Positions 1 to 9,850 of a stretch of 64,000 bases of DNA are shown here, piece after piece. The DNA lies in assembly GCF_015221875.1 (NCBI RefSeq), contig NZ_JACYGY010000001.1, positions 5,806,501 through 5,870,500 on the forward strand. The letters run 5' to 3'. Each line of letters opens with the position of its first letter. Positions within the stretch are counted from its first letter, which is position 1. Made by a program: the position numbers and the translations under genes. The notes under the pieces were generated by a model, which searched no databases, was not told the DNA's origin, and was given only the letters and a program-made list of their open reading frames with translations. Source of the stretch: Dyadobacter subterraneus (GTDB taxonomy: Bacteria; Bacteroidota; Bacteroidia; Cytophagales; Spirosomataceae).

Positions 1-179
1 TAAAACGATCACCCCTTCACCCCGTAGTGATATCCTCTTTGTTATTTTCAATCATATTTGGAACTACAGTGGGATTTACCTCCTCCAACTTTGGAGCCTT
101 AATGAGATATAAAATTCCATACTTATTATTTTACATCGCAGCACTATTAGTATTATATGATGAATCGAAAGAAAAGTAA
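1..179 (+). CDS. C-terminal end of a polysaccharide-locus membrane protein (partial)
   Basis: The third forward frame is open from the window edge to a TAA at 177-179 and encodes about 58 residues. They contain a hydrophobic stretch, then a conserved-looking loop with NFGALMRYKIP, then a second hydrophobic stretch and a short charged tail. A loop of this kind (N-F-G-x-x-x-R-Y-K-x-P) near the C-terminus is familiar from multi-spanning membrane proteins of O-antigen/exopolysaccharide clusters, including polymerase-like ones, so a role in glycan assembly or export is inferred. The stop lies about 20 bases inside the next gene, which indicates translational coupling in one operon. The N-terminal part is outside the window, so the exact family cannot be named. 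Confidence 0.6.
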   Translation, partial: KRSPLHPVVISSLLFSIIFGTTVGFTSSNFGALMRYKIPYLLFYIAALLVLYDESKEK

Positions 180-1230
180 TGTACTCTTTATTGTAACCAA
201 ATCCGAACCTGGAGGTGCTCAAAAATTTGTGTACGAGCAAATACTTATATTGGAGGATGAATTCAATCTATTTTTAGCCACTGATACGCAGGGATGGCTA
301 TTTGAACAATCCAATTCAAGGCTGATCAATTGGTTTTTAGATAATCGTATCAAAGGAATATCATTTACATACCTGATTGAATTGATAAAATTTATAAGGA
401 AAAATGATATAAATCTTGTTGTATGCAACTCAGCAAATGGAGGGCTTTATGGTCGTATTGCTGCTTACATTCTAAAAAGAAAATCAATTTATGTTTCTCA
501 TGGCTGGTCGTCAATCTACCGAGGGAAAAAAATTGCGTTTGTTTTTAATAATATCGAAAAATTATTGAGCTCCATCTCTTCCTCAATTTTATGCATATCG
601 GAAAATGATTTCATCATTGCAAGAACAAAAATTCGCATAAATTTATCAACGGTAAAAACTATTCCAAATAAGATCTTCCCCGTTATATCAAATAAAACTT
701 TATCTGCTAAGGATGCAACAAATAAAATAATTCGAATTCTAACTGTGGCAAGGCTGGATTATCCTAAAAGACTTGACCTTTTAATAGAAGCTTTTGGGAA
801 TTTAAATAATGTTGAAGTTTATATTGTTGGCGGCGGACCACAAGAAGGTGTATTAAGAGAATTAGTGGAAAAAAATTTATTTAATAATATTTTTCTACTC
901 GGCACAGTTTCAAGTTTTAGTGACTTTGGTAGCTATGACCTCTTTGTTTTACTTTCAAATAGCGAGGGGCTCCCTATGTCAGCTATCGAAGCTATGTCGT
1001 GTGAATTGCCATTGATACTCAGTGACGTTGGGGGATGCAAGGAATTAATTAGAAATAACGGAATCTTGGTTAAAAATGATATTTCCTCAATACGAGAGGG
1101 ATTTGATGAGTGTATCAGAAATGTAGAAAAATTTAGAGCGGAGTCAATTTCTTTGTTTAATGAAAAATTTAACTTAGAAGTAAATAAACAAGAGTATATA
1201 AATTATTACCACAGTGTATTATCCAAGTAA
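157..1230 (+). CDS. GT4-family glycosyltransferase
   Basis: Predicted 357-residue cytoplasmic glycosyltransferase with a GT-B fold. The N-terminal domain opens with a VLFIVTKSEPGGAQ segment (residues 9-22), typical of GT4 enzymes of polysaccharide loci. The C-terminal domain has the VARLDYPKR nucleotide-sugar segment and the family E-x7-E motif in SEGLPMSAIEA (E270 and E278). It probably adds one sugar to a lipid-linked surface polysaccharide unit; donor and acceptor cannot be read from sequence. Two ATG codons (157, 160) lie inside the end of the preceding membrane-protein gene, so the genes overlap. Length is normal for the family. Confidence 0.85.
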   Translation: MMNRKKSNVLFIVTKSEPGGAQKFVYEQILILEDEFNLFLATDTQGWLFEQSNSRLINWFLDNRIKGISFTYLIELIKFIRKNDINLVVCNSANGGLYGRIAAYILKRKSIYVSHGWSSIYRGKKIAFVFNNIEKLLSSISSSILCISENDFIIARTKIRINLSTVKTIPNKIFPVISNKTLSAKDATNKIIRILTVARLDYPKRLDLLIEAFGNLNNVEVYIVGGGPQEGVLRELVEKNLFNNIFLLGTVSSFSDFGSYDLFVLLSNSEGLPMSAIEAMSCELPLILSDVGGCKELIRNNGILVKNDISSIREGFDECIRNVEKFRAESISLFNEKFNLEVNKQEYINYYHSVLSK

Positions 1231-1330
1231 AGACTTAATATGATATTCAAATCAGGAGCTTCCATATTAGGTCACTTTAAAAAGTGAAAACCTGACAGCA
1301 TAAATTTATATATCTTAATTAATTATTAAT

Positions 1331-2029
1331 ATGACCGAATCACTTTATCTGGATGGCGATTATTTAAAAAATAATCCAAATTGGCATGTTGAAGATTCCC
1401 ATTGGAAAGCTGAAAAAATTAAACAGATTCTGATAAAAAATAAGATATCTCCATCAACAATTTGTGAAATCGGTTGCGGAGCAGGAGAAATCCTTAATCA
1501 ATTGTACAGTACTCTTTCCAACACTTCAAGTTTTATTGGATATGATATTTCTGAAAATGCAATTGATCTGGCAAAATGCAGAACAAAGGAGAGGTTAACC
1601 TTTAAAAAGCAAGATTTACTGCTGGACAATTCAGCTCAATTTGATTTACTTTTAGTAATTGATGTATTCGAACATATTGAAGACTACATAGGCTTTCTTA
1701 GAAAATGTCGTCAAAAAGCTGAGTATAAAGTATTTCATATTCCCTTGGATATGACTGTCCAAAAAGTATTAAGAAAGGAAGTGCTAATGTATGCTCGTCA
1801 AAAAGTAGGACATCTTCATTATTTTACCAGAGAAACAGCTTTGGATACTTTGGTGGATGCAGGATATGAAATCCTTGATGAGTTTTACACCCCATGGGGA
1901 TTTGAAATGGAACAAAAAACATTGCTCAAAAAAATTTTTCAACTTCCTTTTAGGTTATTCTATAGCTTAAATGCAGATTTGGCTGTAAGGGTAATGGGCG
2001 GTAGTTCACTTATGGTTTTGGCGAGATAA
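1331..2029 (+). CDS. Class I SAM-dependent methyltransferase
   Basis: A 232-residue protein with the SAM-binding motif I at about residues 45-52 (CEIGCGAGE), an acidic motif after the second strand (GYDIS), and a DVFEHIED segment that matches the post-motif region of ubiE/type-11-like methyltransferases. No signal peptide or clear membrane segment is seen. The position between a GT4 glycosyltransferase and a sugar-phosphate transferase suggests that it methylates a sugar or lipid intermediate of the surface polysaccharide. The substrate is an inference from context only. It starts 100 bases after the glycosyltransferase stop. Confidence 0.8.
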   Translation: MTESLYLDGDYLKNNPNWHVEDSHWKAEKIKQILIKNKISPSTICEIGCGAGEILNQLYSTLSNTSSFIGYDISENAIDLAKCRTKERLTFKKQDLLLDNSAQFDLLLVIDVFEHIEDYIGFLRKCRQKAEYKVFHIPLDMTVQKVLRKEVLMYARQKVGHLHYFTRETALDTLVDAGYEILDEFYTPWGFEMEQKTLLKKIFQLPFRLFYSLNADLAVRVMGGSSLMVLAR

Positions 2030-2217
2030 TACATTTAGGATCATCACTTACATGCACATAGGTAATTAGATATAATTGTTTCCATTGGTTTGTCATAAAG
2101 AAATAACTCCAACACTATGATTGATCGGTGAAAATCCGATCCGGAAGTGACTATTTCTTAAATCTTCGTCTGTTGTTAGTAGTCATTAATAAATGATTTA
2201 GTGTTTAGGAAATTTAC

Positions 2218-3732
2218 ATGCTTGTACTGCAATTAAATATCATACTAAAAATTCTGTTTTTGATACAGATAGAGTGCCTTGGCATTCCATCCAGGCCCGT
2301 ACAATCTCTGCTAAAAGAGATTAATCCGATACAATTTGGAGCCAAAGGCGATGGATTAACTGATGATACAAAAGCACTTCAATCAGCAATTGACGCGGCA
2401 AAGCTTGAAAACAAAAATCTCAATCTCCAAAATTATAGATATAGAACATCTCAACCCTTGGTTACTACCTTATCGTCCAACGAAAGCTTAATTATAACAG
2501 GAAAAGGTGCTATCGTTGATTTAGTTACAAACGGATTAGTTGTCAATTCACTAGATAAACTTGATAACAATGGAGGAACATTAAATATATCTGGAGTAAC
2601 ATTCCAGGCACCACGATTTGGAGACCACTACAATACTTTACACTTTATAAATGCCATTTTGATTAATAGAATAGATAAAATCATAATTGCAAATTGCAAA
2701 TTTGTCAATATATATGGTAATGGAATTGCTTTGATGGGTTACTGCAAGGAAGGCGTTATTAACGATAACACGTTTCAGGGCGTCCATGGTTTTCTCGAAG
2801 TTAAAATCAATAACTTATATGATTGTTATGGTGACGGAATATTAATTCAAGACCACTGTGAAAATTTAAAAATTACAAAGAATAACATTAGACTATTGAA
2901 AGGACAAAAAGGAAGATGCGGCATTGCAGTTGATTATTACTCAGCCAATATTACAATAACGAATAATGTTATTACAGGGTATGATAGGTGTATTCATATT
3001 GAATCCAGCAATCATATAAATATTTCCAACAATAAAGCAATAGCAAGTTTTTGCGGCATTCTTGTTTCTTCCAGTACTAATATAAATATTAATTATAACA
3101 TTATTAACGGACAAAATCCATTAAATCCGTCATACATATCCCATCCAGGTTTGTTATTTTCTTATAATTCAAATCAATGTAATTTCTCGAAAAATGTAAT
3201 TAAAGGATGGACGAAACAAAAATTCCCCACCTATTCCATAAAGCTTTGGGGAGACGACATAATTTTTAAGGAAAACATAAATTGGGGAGGTCCTGTATAT
3301 GCATATAGAGCACAATCAGGATTATTTATAAGCAACAATAAATTCTATAACAGTACTATCGATTTCTCACTGAATAAAAGAATTTTTATCATTGAAAACA
3401 AATTTTTTTCTTCACCATTATTACTCAATTCTACTGAAAACTGCCAAGTCATTTCAAACAGCTTTTCGCCAGTATTAGATTCCCTTTTCTCAGAGAAAAT
3501 TCAAGTTTACTCCAGCAAAAACGTATCTTTTTCCAACAATAAAATATATTCAGCGAATGACTTTTTTATTGATAACTTTAATTCACATTCCTTCTCCATT
3601 ATCGGAAATATTCTATATAAAAGAAAAAAGCCAGATGGCTCGAGGATTCTAAAAATTCCAAATTCCGACTTAAACAAAAAAAAGTACAATTTATTAGATG
3701 ATATTGAAAGTGGAAAAAAAATCGAAATTTAA
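2218..3732 (+). CDS. Exported right-handed beta-helix protein (pectate-lyase-3-like)
   Basis: A 504-residue protein with an N-terminal hydrophobic stretch that looks like a signal sequence, then the hallmark FGAKGDGLTDDTKALQSAID at about 40-59, the opening of pectate lyase superfamily 3 / GH28-type beta-helix proteins. The rest is a long series of short repeats with N-N-x-I/F motifs, as expected for parallel beta-helix coils. Such proteins in polysaccharide loci can be lyases, hydrolases or epimerase-like trimming enzymes. No catalytic residues can be assigned with confidence. The gene is very AT-rich, like the surrounding polysaccharide region. Confidence 0.75.
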   Translation: MLVLQLNIILKILFLIQIECLGIPSRPVQSLLKEINPIQFGAKGDGLTDDTKALQSAIDAAKLENKNLNLQNYRYRTSQPLVTTLSSNESLIITGKGAIVDLVTNGLVVNSLDKLDNNGGTLNISGVTFQAPRFGDHYNTLHFINAILINRIDKIIIANCKFVNIYGNGIALMGYCKEGVINDNTFQGVHGFLEVKINNLYDCYGDGILIQDHCENLKITKNNIRLLKGQKGRCGIAVDYYSANITITNNVITGYDRCIHIESSNHINISNNKAIASFCGILVSSSTNININYNIINGQNPLNPSYISHPGLLFSYNSNQCNFSKNVIKGWTKQKFPTYSIKLWGDDIIFKENINWGGPVYAYRAQSGLFISNNKFYNSTIDFSLNKRIFIIENKFFSSPLLLNSTENCQVISNSFSPVLDSLFSEKIQVYSSKNVSFSNNKIYSANDFFIDNFNSHSFSIIGNILYKRKKPDGSRILKIPNSDLNKKKYNLLDDIESGKKIEI

Positions 3733-4219
3733 AATTGCACTGATATAAAATGGATTAATAAACTAATTTTAATTTTATATCTGAATTTAATATTTCATTA
3801 AATTATTACGATTTAAAACAGGTTAATTTTGATGTGAAGATAGTTTCTATGGAATTATTGCCATTGATAATTCCGATAATTTATACATATAACCTCACTC
3901 CGGCAAACAATCGATTAAATATTATGACGGATCTTATATCGAATTCAAAAAGGGATATTCCAATAAAAAGTCTGGACATAGCATTTATTTCATTAAATTT
4001 ATAAGTGAGCAGATGAAAAACTTATTAACCATAAAACTGCTCCCAAACTCTATTTTGTAAAAATTTTGTTTTCACACAACAATAATCCCTTCTTAAAGCA
4101 TGTATTAAAACATTATTTCTAGGTCACATAATAAAATTTTCTTTTTTAAATTTAATTGTATAAACTTGTAATAAAAACACACTTATATATCTTCAACACA
4201 CACATTTATCTTCAGAATT
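3733..4219 (+). other. AT-rich intergenic stretch with possible decayed coding sequence
   Basis: About 490 bases without a convincing gene. One frame around 3850-4060 reads like protein (GIIAIDNSDNLYI, a stop, then PHSGKQSIKYYDGSY and onward) and is interrupted by a single TAA, which resembles a decayed secreted or beta-propeller-like gene. Another frame gives an ATG-initiated 51-codon stretch (3849-4004) without a ribosome site. Neither is called as a gene. The last 80 bases probably hold the promoter of the sugar transferase gene. Confidence 0.3.
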
Positions 4220-5221
4220 ATGGGGAAAACAACTACAATCTATCACACTTGTATTCATCGTTTACGCAGTAAAACAGCTACCACAAATGAGGTACTTATC
4301 ATTACAAGTTATGATTACTTCCTTCAAAAATTTGATCTGGCTCTTCTTCTTAAAAATTACCAGGAAATAATATTGATTCCACAGTCAACCGATGATGACT
4401 TTTTACTTAATCATGAAGTAAGTCCTCTTCTCGACAAATTTGAGAAGATACATTTAGTAACCAATCCTCAATATGATAGCCGTTATCATGTGATTTATGA
4501 GTTAGTTGTAAGAAAAAATAAATCCATTCGAATCAATACGGTTTATGATTTCTGTGAAAACTCGCTTAAAAAAGTTTATATTCCAAATAATATCACTGAA
4601 ACAAATCCCAACATTAGTGCACTATTAACCTTTGGAAGAAGAGTTCGTTATCCAAAAAAAATAATTGATGTCTCAATTTCTGCTACGTTATTTTTTCTGA
4701 GCCTTCCTTTATGGATACTTAGCTATCTTAGAATAAAAATGGAATCTCCTGGACCCGTTTTTTATTTTCAAGAAAGAGTGGGTATGAGCAATAAAAATTT
4801 TGACTGTATTAAATTCAGGTCTATGCGTTTGGATGCTGAAATAAACGGAGCAAGCTTTTCTAAGAAAAAAGATTCACGTATCTTCTCCTACGGCTCGTTT
4901 ATGCGAATGAGCAGAATTGACGAGCTCCCTCAAATCATCAATATTTTCCGTAGAGACATTTCATTGATAGGACCAAGACCGGAAAGGCCTGTATTCACTG
5001 AAACTTTCGATGAAACAATCCCTTATTATAACATAAGACATAACGTAAAACCCGGTATTACAGGATATGCACAGGTGATGTATCCATACGGTGCTGGTGT
5101 TCGTGATGCCCGTCACAAGTTGATGTATGATCTTTATTACATTAAGAACTGGAGTATACAACTTGAACTTAAAATAATAATGTTAACGATTTGGGTAATA
5201 TTAGGCAGGAAAGGGCTTTGA
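4220..5221 (+). CDS. Undecaprenyl-phosphate sugar-1-phosphate transferase (bacterial sugar transferase family)
   Basis: A 333-residue protein of the polyprenyl-phosphate hexose-1-phosphate transferase family (WcaJ/PglC-like). The first ~135 residues form a divergent soluble region. One membrane segment follows at about 150-172, then the catalytic domain with PGPVFYFQERVG, the KFRSM segment, the SRIDELPQ segment and LIGPRPERP near 240, all conserved in the family. It would start surface glycan assembly by moving a sugar phosphate to undecaprenyl phosphate at the inner membrane. The N-terminal part is shorter than the five-helix type. The next genes are Wzi-like outer membrane proteins, consistent with one capsule locus. 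Confidence 0.85.
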   Translation: MGKTTTIYHTCIHRLRSKTATTNEVLIITSYDYFLQKFDLALLLKNYQEIILIPQSTDDDFLLNHEVSPLLDKFEKIHLVTNPQYDSRYHVIYELVVRKNKSIRINTVYDFCENSLKKVYIPNNITETNPNISALLTFGRRVRYPKKIIDVSISATLFFLSLPLWILSYLRIKMESPGPVFYFQERVGMSNKNFDCIKFRSMRLDAEINGASFSKKKDSRIFSYGSFMRMSRIDELPQIINIFRRDISLIGPRPERPVFTETFDETIPYYNIRHNVKPGITGYAQVMYPYGAGVRDARHKLMYDLYYIKNWSIQLELKIIMLTIWVILGRKGL

Positions 5222-5267
5222 TATTTATTTTGACTCACCTAACTATAAATCTTGCCAGTCTTTTCCA

Positions 5268-6695
5268 ATGAGGAAAATATCAGTACTTAACTTTCTTTTA
5301 TGTTTTGTTTTAGGTATTGGTATAAACTACGCACAAGATTCAACGTTAATATATTCCATTAGTATTCTTGCTTCCGGGGCTAATCACAAAACTCCATTTT
5401 GGTTACAATCAAACCAAGATGGAGCTATTCCTCAATCTGGGTCCTTTCTATCAGGGCAGTACGGGATTTATAGAATTTATAACCCTGGTAATCCTCGTCT
5501 GTTCCAATGGTCAGCCGGAGCTCAGCTTATTACTAACGTGAGTAAATCCAGCTCAATATTTTTTACAGATTTGTATTTGGCGGGGAAAGCAGGTCCAGTC
5601 GAAATAAGTGTTGGGCAGCGTAAAGGATCCATGGGTATAACTGATACTACCTTAACATCGGGTTCTTTGGCGATGTCCGAAAATGCTCGTCCCTATCCCA
5701 AAATACAAATAGCCACACCGAATTTTGTAAATATTATTCCATTAAATGATATTCTCTCGTTCAAATTTTCTTACTCTGATGGCTTATTTGGTTCTGCCGC
5801 CATTAATTATGGTAACGTCAGCCAGATTCCTAATACTTATATGCATCAAAAATCTCTTTATTTGAGATTAGGAGGCTTACGACATAAACTAAGCCTGTAT
5901 GCCGGCTTCAATCATCAGGCTGTGTGGGGTGGGGAAGAGAAAATATTTACCGGTGGCTTAAAAACCTTGGAGGCTTATAAATATGTAGTTATAGGAAAAT
6001 CTTGGGCAGGCAGCAGAGTGGGAAATCATTTTGGTACCATAGACGTAGCTGCTGAATGGAGAGGTAAAGCTTGGAATCTTTTCTTTTATCGTCAAAATAT
6101 CTACGAGGACGGTTCGCTGGCAAAACTTACAAATGTAGCTGACGGCCTAACGGGTTTAAGATTTAATAGAAAACATATTAATCAAAAAGATCTTTCATTT
6201 AAACTTAATACGATTTTAGTAGAGTTCATTTATACAAAAGAGCAAGGTGGTAGCACCTTCGACTTTAACCAAGGCATTTTTGGAAGAGATAACTACTTTA
6301 ATCATTACGTCTATGCACAAGGCTGGTCATACAAAGCCAGGGCTCTTGGCACACCGCTGATAGGTCCTCAAAATATGTATCGGGATAATATTACTCGTGA
6401 CAGCTCAAACTTTACTGCAAATAATAGAATAATCGCATTTCATCTTGGCCTAAAAGCATCCTGGAATAAGGTTGACTTATTATTTAAAGGCACTTTTTCT
6501 CAAAACTTTGGAACATATGATTTCCCATTCCCATCCGCCCTTACTCAAACGTCATTATTAATTCGCGCCGAAAGACCAATCTCTATTTGGAATAAAAGTC
6601 TTTTAAGTATAAGTTTAGCAACCGATGCGGGTAAATTATATACAAATAATTTTGCTCTTACTGTGGGGTGGAGAAAAGTAGGCTTTCTCCGTTAA
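5268..6695 (+). CDS. Capsule assembly Wzi-family outer membrane protein, copy 1
   Basis: A 475-residue protein with a signal peptide (cleavage near NYAQ, about residue 22) followed by a beta-strand-rich body with alternating hydrophobic residues, as in an outer membrane barrel. Segments such as TPFWLQSNQDG, GLRHKLSLYAGFNHQAVWGG, GTIDVAAEW and FFYRQNIYEDGS recur in the next two genes and mark the Wzi (capsule assembly) family of Bacteroidota. Wzi proteins bind capsular glycan at the cell surface; the ligand here is unknown. It starts 46 bases after the sugar transferase, probably in the same transcript. Confidence 0.8.
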   Translation: MRKISVLNFLLCFVLGIGINYAQDSTLIYSISILASGANHKTPFWLQSNQDGAIPQSGSFLSGQYGIYRIYNPGNPRLFQWSAGAQLITNVSKSSSIFFTDLYLAGKAGPVEISVGQRKGSMGITDTTLTSGSLAMSENARPYPKIQIATPNFVNIIPLNDILSFKFSYSDGLFGSAAINYGNVSQIPNTYMHQKSLYLRLGGLRHKLSLYAGFNHQAVWGGEEKIFTGGLKTLEAYKYVVIGKSWAGSRVGNHFGTIDVAAEWRGKAWNLFFYRQNIYEDGSLAKLTNVADGLTGLRFNRKHINQKDLSFKLNTILVEFIYTKEQGGSTFDFNQGIFGRDNYFNHYVYAQGWSYKARALGTPLIGPQNMYRDNITRDSSNFTANNRIIAFHLGLKASWNKVDLLFKGTFSQNFGTYDFPFPSALTQTSLLIRAERPISIWNKSLLSISLATDAGKLYTNNFALTVGWRKVGFLR

Positions 6696-6762
6696 CTTAT
6701 AACCTTCCTTCAAAATAAATTAAAAGATATTTTAGGTCATTAAATACCTGTATCCTAATTCA

Positions 6763-8202
6763 ATGCGTAACTGCCTTTTTATCAGTTTTCTATTTTTAAC
6801 TGCGTTAGTATCATACGCTCAGGATTCTACTTTTCAATATAAGGCTTCTCTTGCTCTGGCTGGCTCTACTGGCCAATCGTCATTCTGGATGCATGCTAAT
6901 CAGAATGGAGTCGTTCCTTTAAACGGGAGTTTTATTAGCGGTCAGTTTGCTGCATATAAAATTTACAACCCAAACAATCCAAGAATTTTCCAGTGGTCTG
7001 CCGGAGCAGAATTAATTACAAACTATGGAAAGTCAGGATTAGGAAAAACTGGAGACTATTTTTTTACAGATCTGTATGTCGTTGGCAAAATCGGACCAAT
7101 AGAGTTTCTTGCTGGTCAGAAAAAATCGATGACAGGTTTGGTTGATACACTTCTCACTTCCGGATCACTAGCCGTATCAGGTAATGCCAGACCAATACCT
7201 GGTTTTAATATTTCGATTGCGAATTTTCTGCCTTTGGGTTTTACAAACGATTTGGTTTCAGTTAAAGCTTCGTATGCTGATGGTAGATTGGGAGGCAGTA
7301 AAATTGCTTATGGAAGTACCAGTTATGTGCCCAACACCTACTTCCATCAAAAATCACTTTATTTTCGGATTGGAAGTACCGATAATAGACTCAAAATTTA
7401 TACTGGCATCAACCACCAGGCTATTTGGGGAGGGGAAAATGAACTTGCCCCCGTTAATCATCTTAGCACTCTTAATGCCTACTGGTATGTGATATCTGGA
7501 AAAACACTGGATTATAGAAAAGTTGGTACCCATTTTGGGACCATAGATCTTGCCGGGGAATGGAAAGGCAGCAACTGGAATTATTTTTTTTACCGACAAA
7601 ATATATACGACACAGGTTCATTATTTAAAGCAAACAATTTTGTTGACGGATTAAATGGATTTAGAGTAAAACGCATCAAGCCACTTAGTAGAAAAGAAAC
7701 TTACTTTGCCGTGAATTCTTTTTTGTTAGAAGTAATAGGAACACAAAATCAAACCAACAATTCTCCGCTATCGAATTTGGCAATTTTTGAGAAGGGCGAT
7801 TACTTCAATTCTTATATTTATAGCAGAGGTTGGTCGTACAACGATGCCTCGATAGGAACGGCATTAATTACGTCGCAAAATTTAACCGATAGTGATCTCC
7901 CACGTAATAAAACAAAATTTACAAATAACAACAGAAGCTGGGTTTTCCATTCTGGAATCACAGCAAGCTGGTTAAATACTAACTTTCTTTTTAAGGGCAC
8001 TTATTCAAGAAATTTCGGGACATACATCAATCCATTCGACGCTGTAAAACAGCAGGTTTCAATTCAATTAAGTGCTGAGAAAAAAATGAAATTTCTAATC
8101 AACGGAACCTTCTTTGCCAGTTTTTATTCCGATATTGGCAAACTTTATCCTAATTCAGCAAGCTTATTACTTGGCTATCGCAAAAGCGGTATGTTTTTGT
8201 AG
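6763..8202 (+). CDS. Capsule assembly Wzi-family outer membrane protein, copy 2
   Basis: A 479-residue paralogue of the preceding gene. The signal peptide ends near SYAQ. Nearly every landmark of copy 1 is present in order: SSFWMHANQNG, IYNPNNPRIFQWSAGAELI, a GQKKS...TLLTSGSLAVS block, INHQAIWGGE, HFGTIDLAGEW, FFYRQNIYDTGS, and a C-terminal LGYRKSG. It is plainly closer to copy 1 than to copy 3, which points to a recent tandem duplication. Predicted outer membrane beta-barrel that acts in capsule or exopolysaccharide surface attachment. The spacing of 67 bases suggests co-transcription. Confidence 0.8.
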   Translation: MRNCLFISFLFLTALVSYAQDSTFQYKASLALAGSTGQSSFWMHANQNGVVPLNGSFISGQFAAYKIYNPNNPRIFQWSAGAELITNYGKSGLGKTGDYFFTDLYVVGKIGPIEFLAGQKKSMTGLVDTLLTSGSLAVSGNARPIPGFNISIANFLPLGFTNDLVSVKASYADGRLGGSKIAYGSTSYVPNTYFHQKSLYFRIGSTDNRLKIYTGINHQAIWGGENELAPVNHLSTLNAYWYVISGKTLDYRKVGTHFGTIDLAGEWKGSNWNYFFYRQNIYDTGSLFKANNFVDGLNGFRVKRIKPLSRKETYFAVNSFLLEVIGTQNQTNNSPLSNLAIFEKGDYFNSYIYSRGWSYNDASIGTALITSQNLTDSDLPRNKTKFTNNNRSWVFHSGITASWLNTNFLFKGTYSRNFGTYINPFDAVKQQVSIQLSAEKKMKFLINGTFFASFYSDIGKLYPNSASLLLGYRKSGMFL

Positions 8203-8303
8203 CAGATAAAATTTAGGGTTCATGTTAGAAAACAAAAGTTTTTATTATTCCTCTTGATAATTTTAATTATGACACACTCTATAAAAACCTTTGAAGTTAG
8301 CTT

Positions 8304-9791
8304 ATGAAATCAATTTGTATCCTTGCCCTCTTATCCTGTATTCTAATCAGTTTTTCAAGAAGCTATTCACAGCCTACTACTGATATAAGTAAATACTCAG
8401 ATTCCACTTCTTCTTTTGTAGAACTTACCGGATTTGGTAGTTCTACCTCACGCACACCTTTTTGGACTCAGGCCAACCAGTTTGGTATTGTTCCTCGTGC
8501 AAGCCCTGCTGGAAGTTTGCATGCTGGCGTTGATTATTTCCATAGCCTTTCAAATGACGGAAGTAATAAATGGAGAATCGGATTTGGTGTCGAAGCGGTA
8601 GGTAATGTTACTAAACAAGAAAATAAGTTTCTTTTACCACAGGCATATGGCTCAATCCGGTTTAAGAATTGGGAGTTTTCTATTGGAAGGAAAAAACAAT
8701 GGGTAGGATTAGCAGACTCAACTCTTGGAACCGGATCTTATGCATGGTCGGGAAATGCTATGCCGATTCCTAAAATTCAATTTGGAACTTTGGGATTTGT
8801 TGCTGTTCCATTTACCAAAGGATGGGTTTCTTTTAACGGATTTTACTCCGACGGATTCTTTGAAAACAATCGACCTATAACAAGCGACTTGAAACTTCAT
8901 CAAAAAGCTATTTACGTAAGATTGGGGAAATCTACCTCTAGATTAAAATTATACGCAGGTGCAAATCACGAAGTACAGTGGGGAGGGAAATCACCTTACT
9001 TAACAGTTGATGGCAAAATGCCAAGTGGTTTTGGTAACTACATTAATATGGTTACTGGAAGATTGGGAGTCAAAGGCACAAATGCCACCTATTTCGATAG
9101 TACTAACAGAATAGGAAATCAGTTAGGAAGTATTGATTTAGCGATCGAAATAGAGACATACTCATCAAGTATTCTCATCTACAGACAAACACCATACGAG
9201 GACGGCTCAATCTTTTATTTGACTGGTCTTAAGGATGGGCTTAATGGACTTCGAATTCGCAGAAAGAATATGTATGGTTCCAACTTTCAGATTACTGAAG
9301 GTGTACTGGAATTTCTTTACACAAAAGATCAGGGAGGAAATAATTTTGTGATTACTGATGGAAAAAAAAGAGGGCATGATAATTACTTCAATCACGCTCA
9401 GGTTAGAGATGGCTGGTCTTACTATGATCGTACTATCGGCACACCCTTTATAACACCCACATCTGATACAAAAAATAGATGGCCCAGCTATGCCGATAGT
9501 TTCACTAGTAATAACCGCGTAAGCGTAATACATCTGGGACTAAAAGGAACTTTATTGCAGAAGATCATCTGGACTACAAAATTATCTTATTCAAGTAATT
9601 CAGGAACTTATGATGAACCTTTCCTGGGCTCCCCTACTCAATTTTCCGGCTTATTAACCATGCAAGGCAAAATCAATATTTTTGGAGGAACGATCCTGAA
9701 AGGTTCAGTTGCCGCGGATTTGGGAAAGTTATATGCTGATACTTACGGATTTACCTTGGGATTAAGAAAAGAAGGGCTTTTAAGTAAATAA
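8304..9791 (+). CDS. Capsule assembly Wzi-family outer membrane protein, copy 3
   Basis: A 495-residue, more divergent third member. It has a signal peptide (end near SYSQP) and the same order of landmarks: TPFWTQANQFG, IGRKKQWVGLADSTLGTGSYAWSGNAMPIPK, LYAGANHEVQWGG, LGSIDLAIE, LIYRQTPYEDGS, LKDGLNGLRIRRK, and a C-terminal LGLRKEG. The body should form an outer membrane barrel. It is the last gene of the polysaccharide locus: a strong bidirectional terminator follows and the next gene is on the other strand. The function of a third Wzi-like protein is not known; a distinct glycan specificity is possible. Confidence 0.8.
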   Translation: MKSICILALLSCILISFSRSYSQPTTDISKYSDSTSSFVELTGFGSSTSRTPFWTQANQFGIVPRASPAGSLHAGVDYFHSLSNDGSNKWRIGFGVEAVGNVTKQENKFLLPQAYGSIRFKNWEFSIGRKKQWVGLADSTLGTGSYAWSGNAMPIPKIQFGTLGFVAVPFTKGWVSFNGFYSDGFFENNRPITSDLKLHQKAIYVRLGKSTSRLKLYAGANHEVQWGGKSPYLTVDGKMPSGFGNYINMVTGRLGVKGTNATYFDSTNRIGNQLGSIDLAIEIETYSSSILIYRQTPYEDGSIFYLTGLKDGLNGLRIRRKNMYGSNFQITEGVLEFLYTKDQGGNNFVITDGKKRGHDNYFNHAQVRDGWSYYDRTIGTPFITPTSDTKNRWPSYADSFTSNNRVSVIHLGLKGTLLQKIIWTTKLSYSSNSGTYDEPFLGSPTQFSGLLTMQGKINIFGGTILKGSVAADLGKLYADTYGFTLGLRKEGLLSK

Positions 9792-9810
9792 AACGTTTTT
9801 TAATACTAGA

Positions 9811-9846
9811 AAAGGCCATCAAATATAACATTTGATGGCCTTTTAA
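9811..9846. terminator. Bidirectional intrinsic terminator
   Basis: Near-perfect hairpin with arms AAAGGCCATCAAAT and ATTTGATGGCCTTT, flanked by A-rich and T-rich runs. It lies between the convergent third Wzi gene and the HIT gene and can serve both. Confidence 0.85.
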
Positions 9847-9850
9847 TTTT

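Noticed and set aside
3849..4004. 51-codon plus-strand frame
   Set aside because: No ribosome site, AT-rich composition, and it overlaps a better protein-like (but broken) frame.
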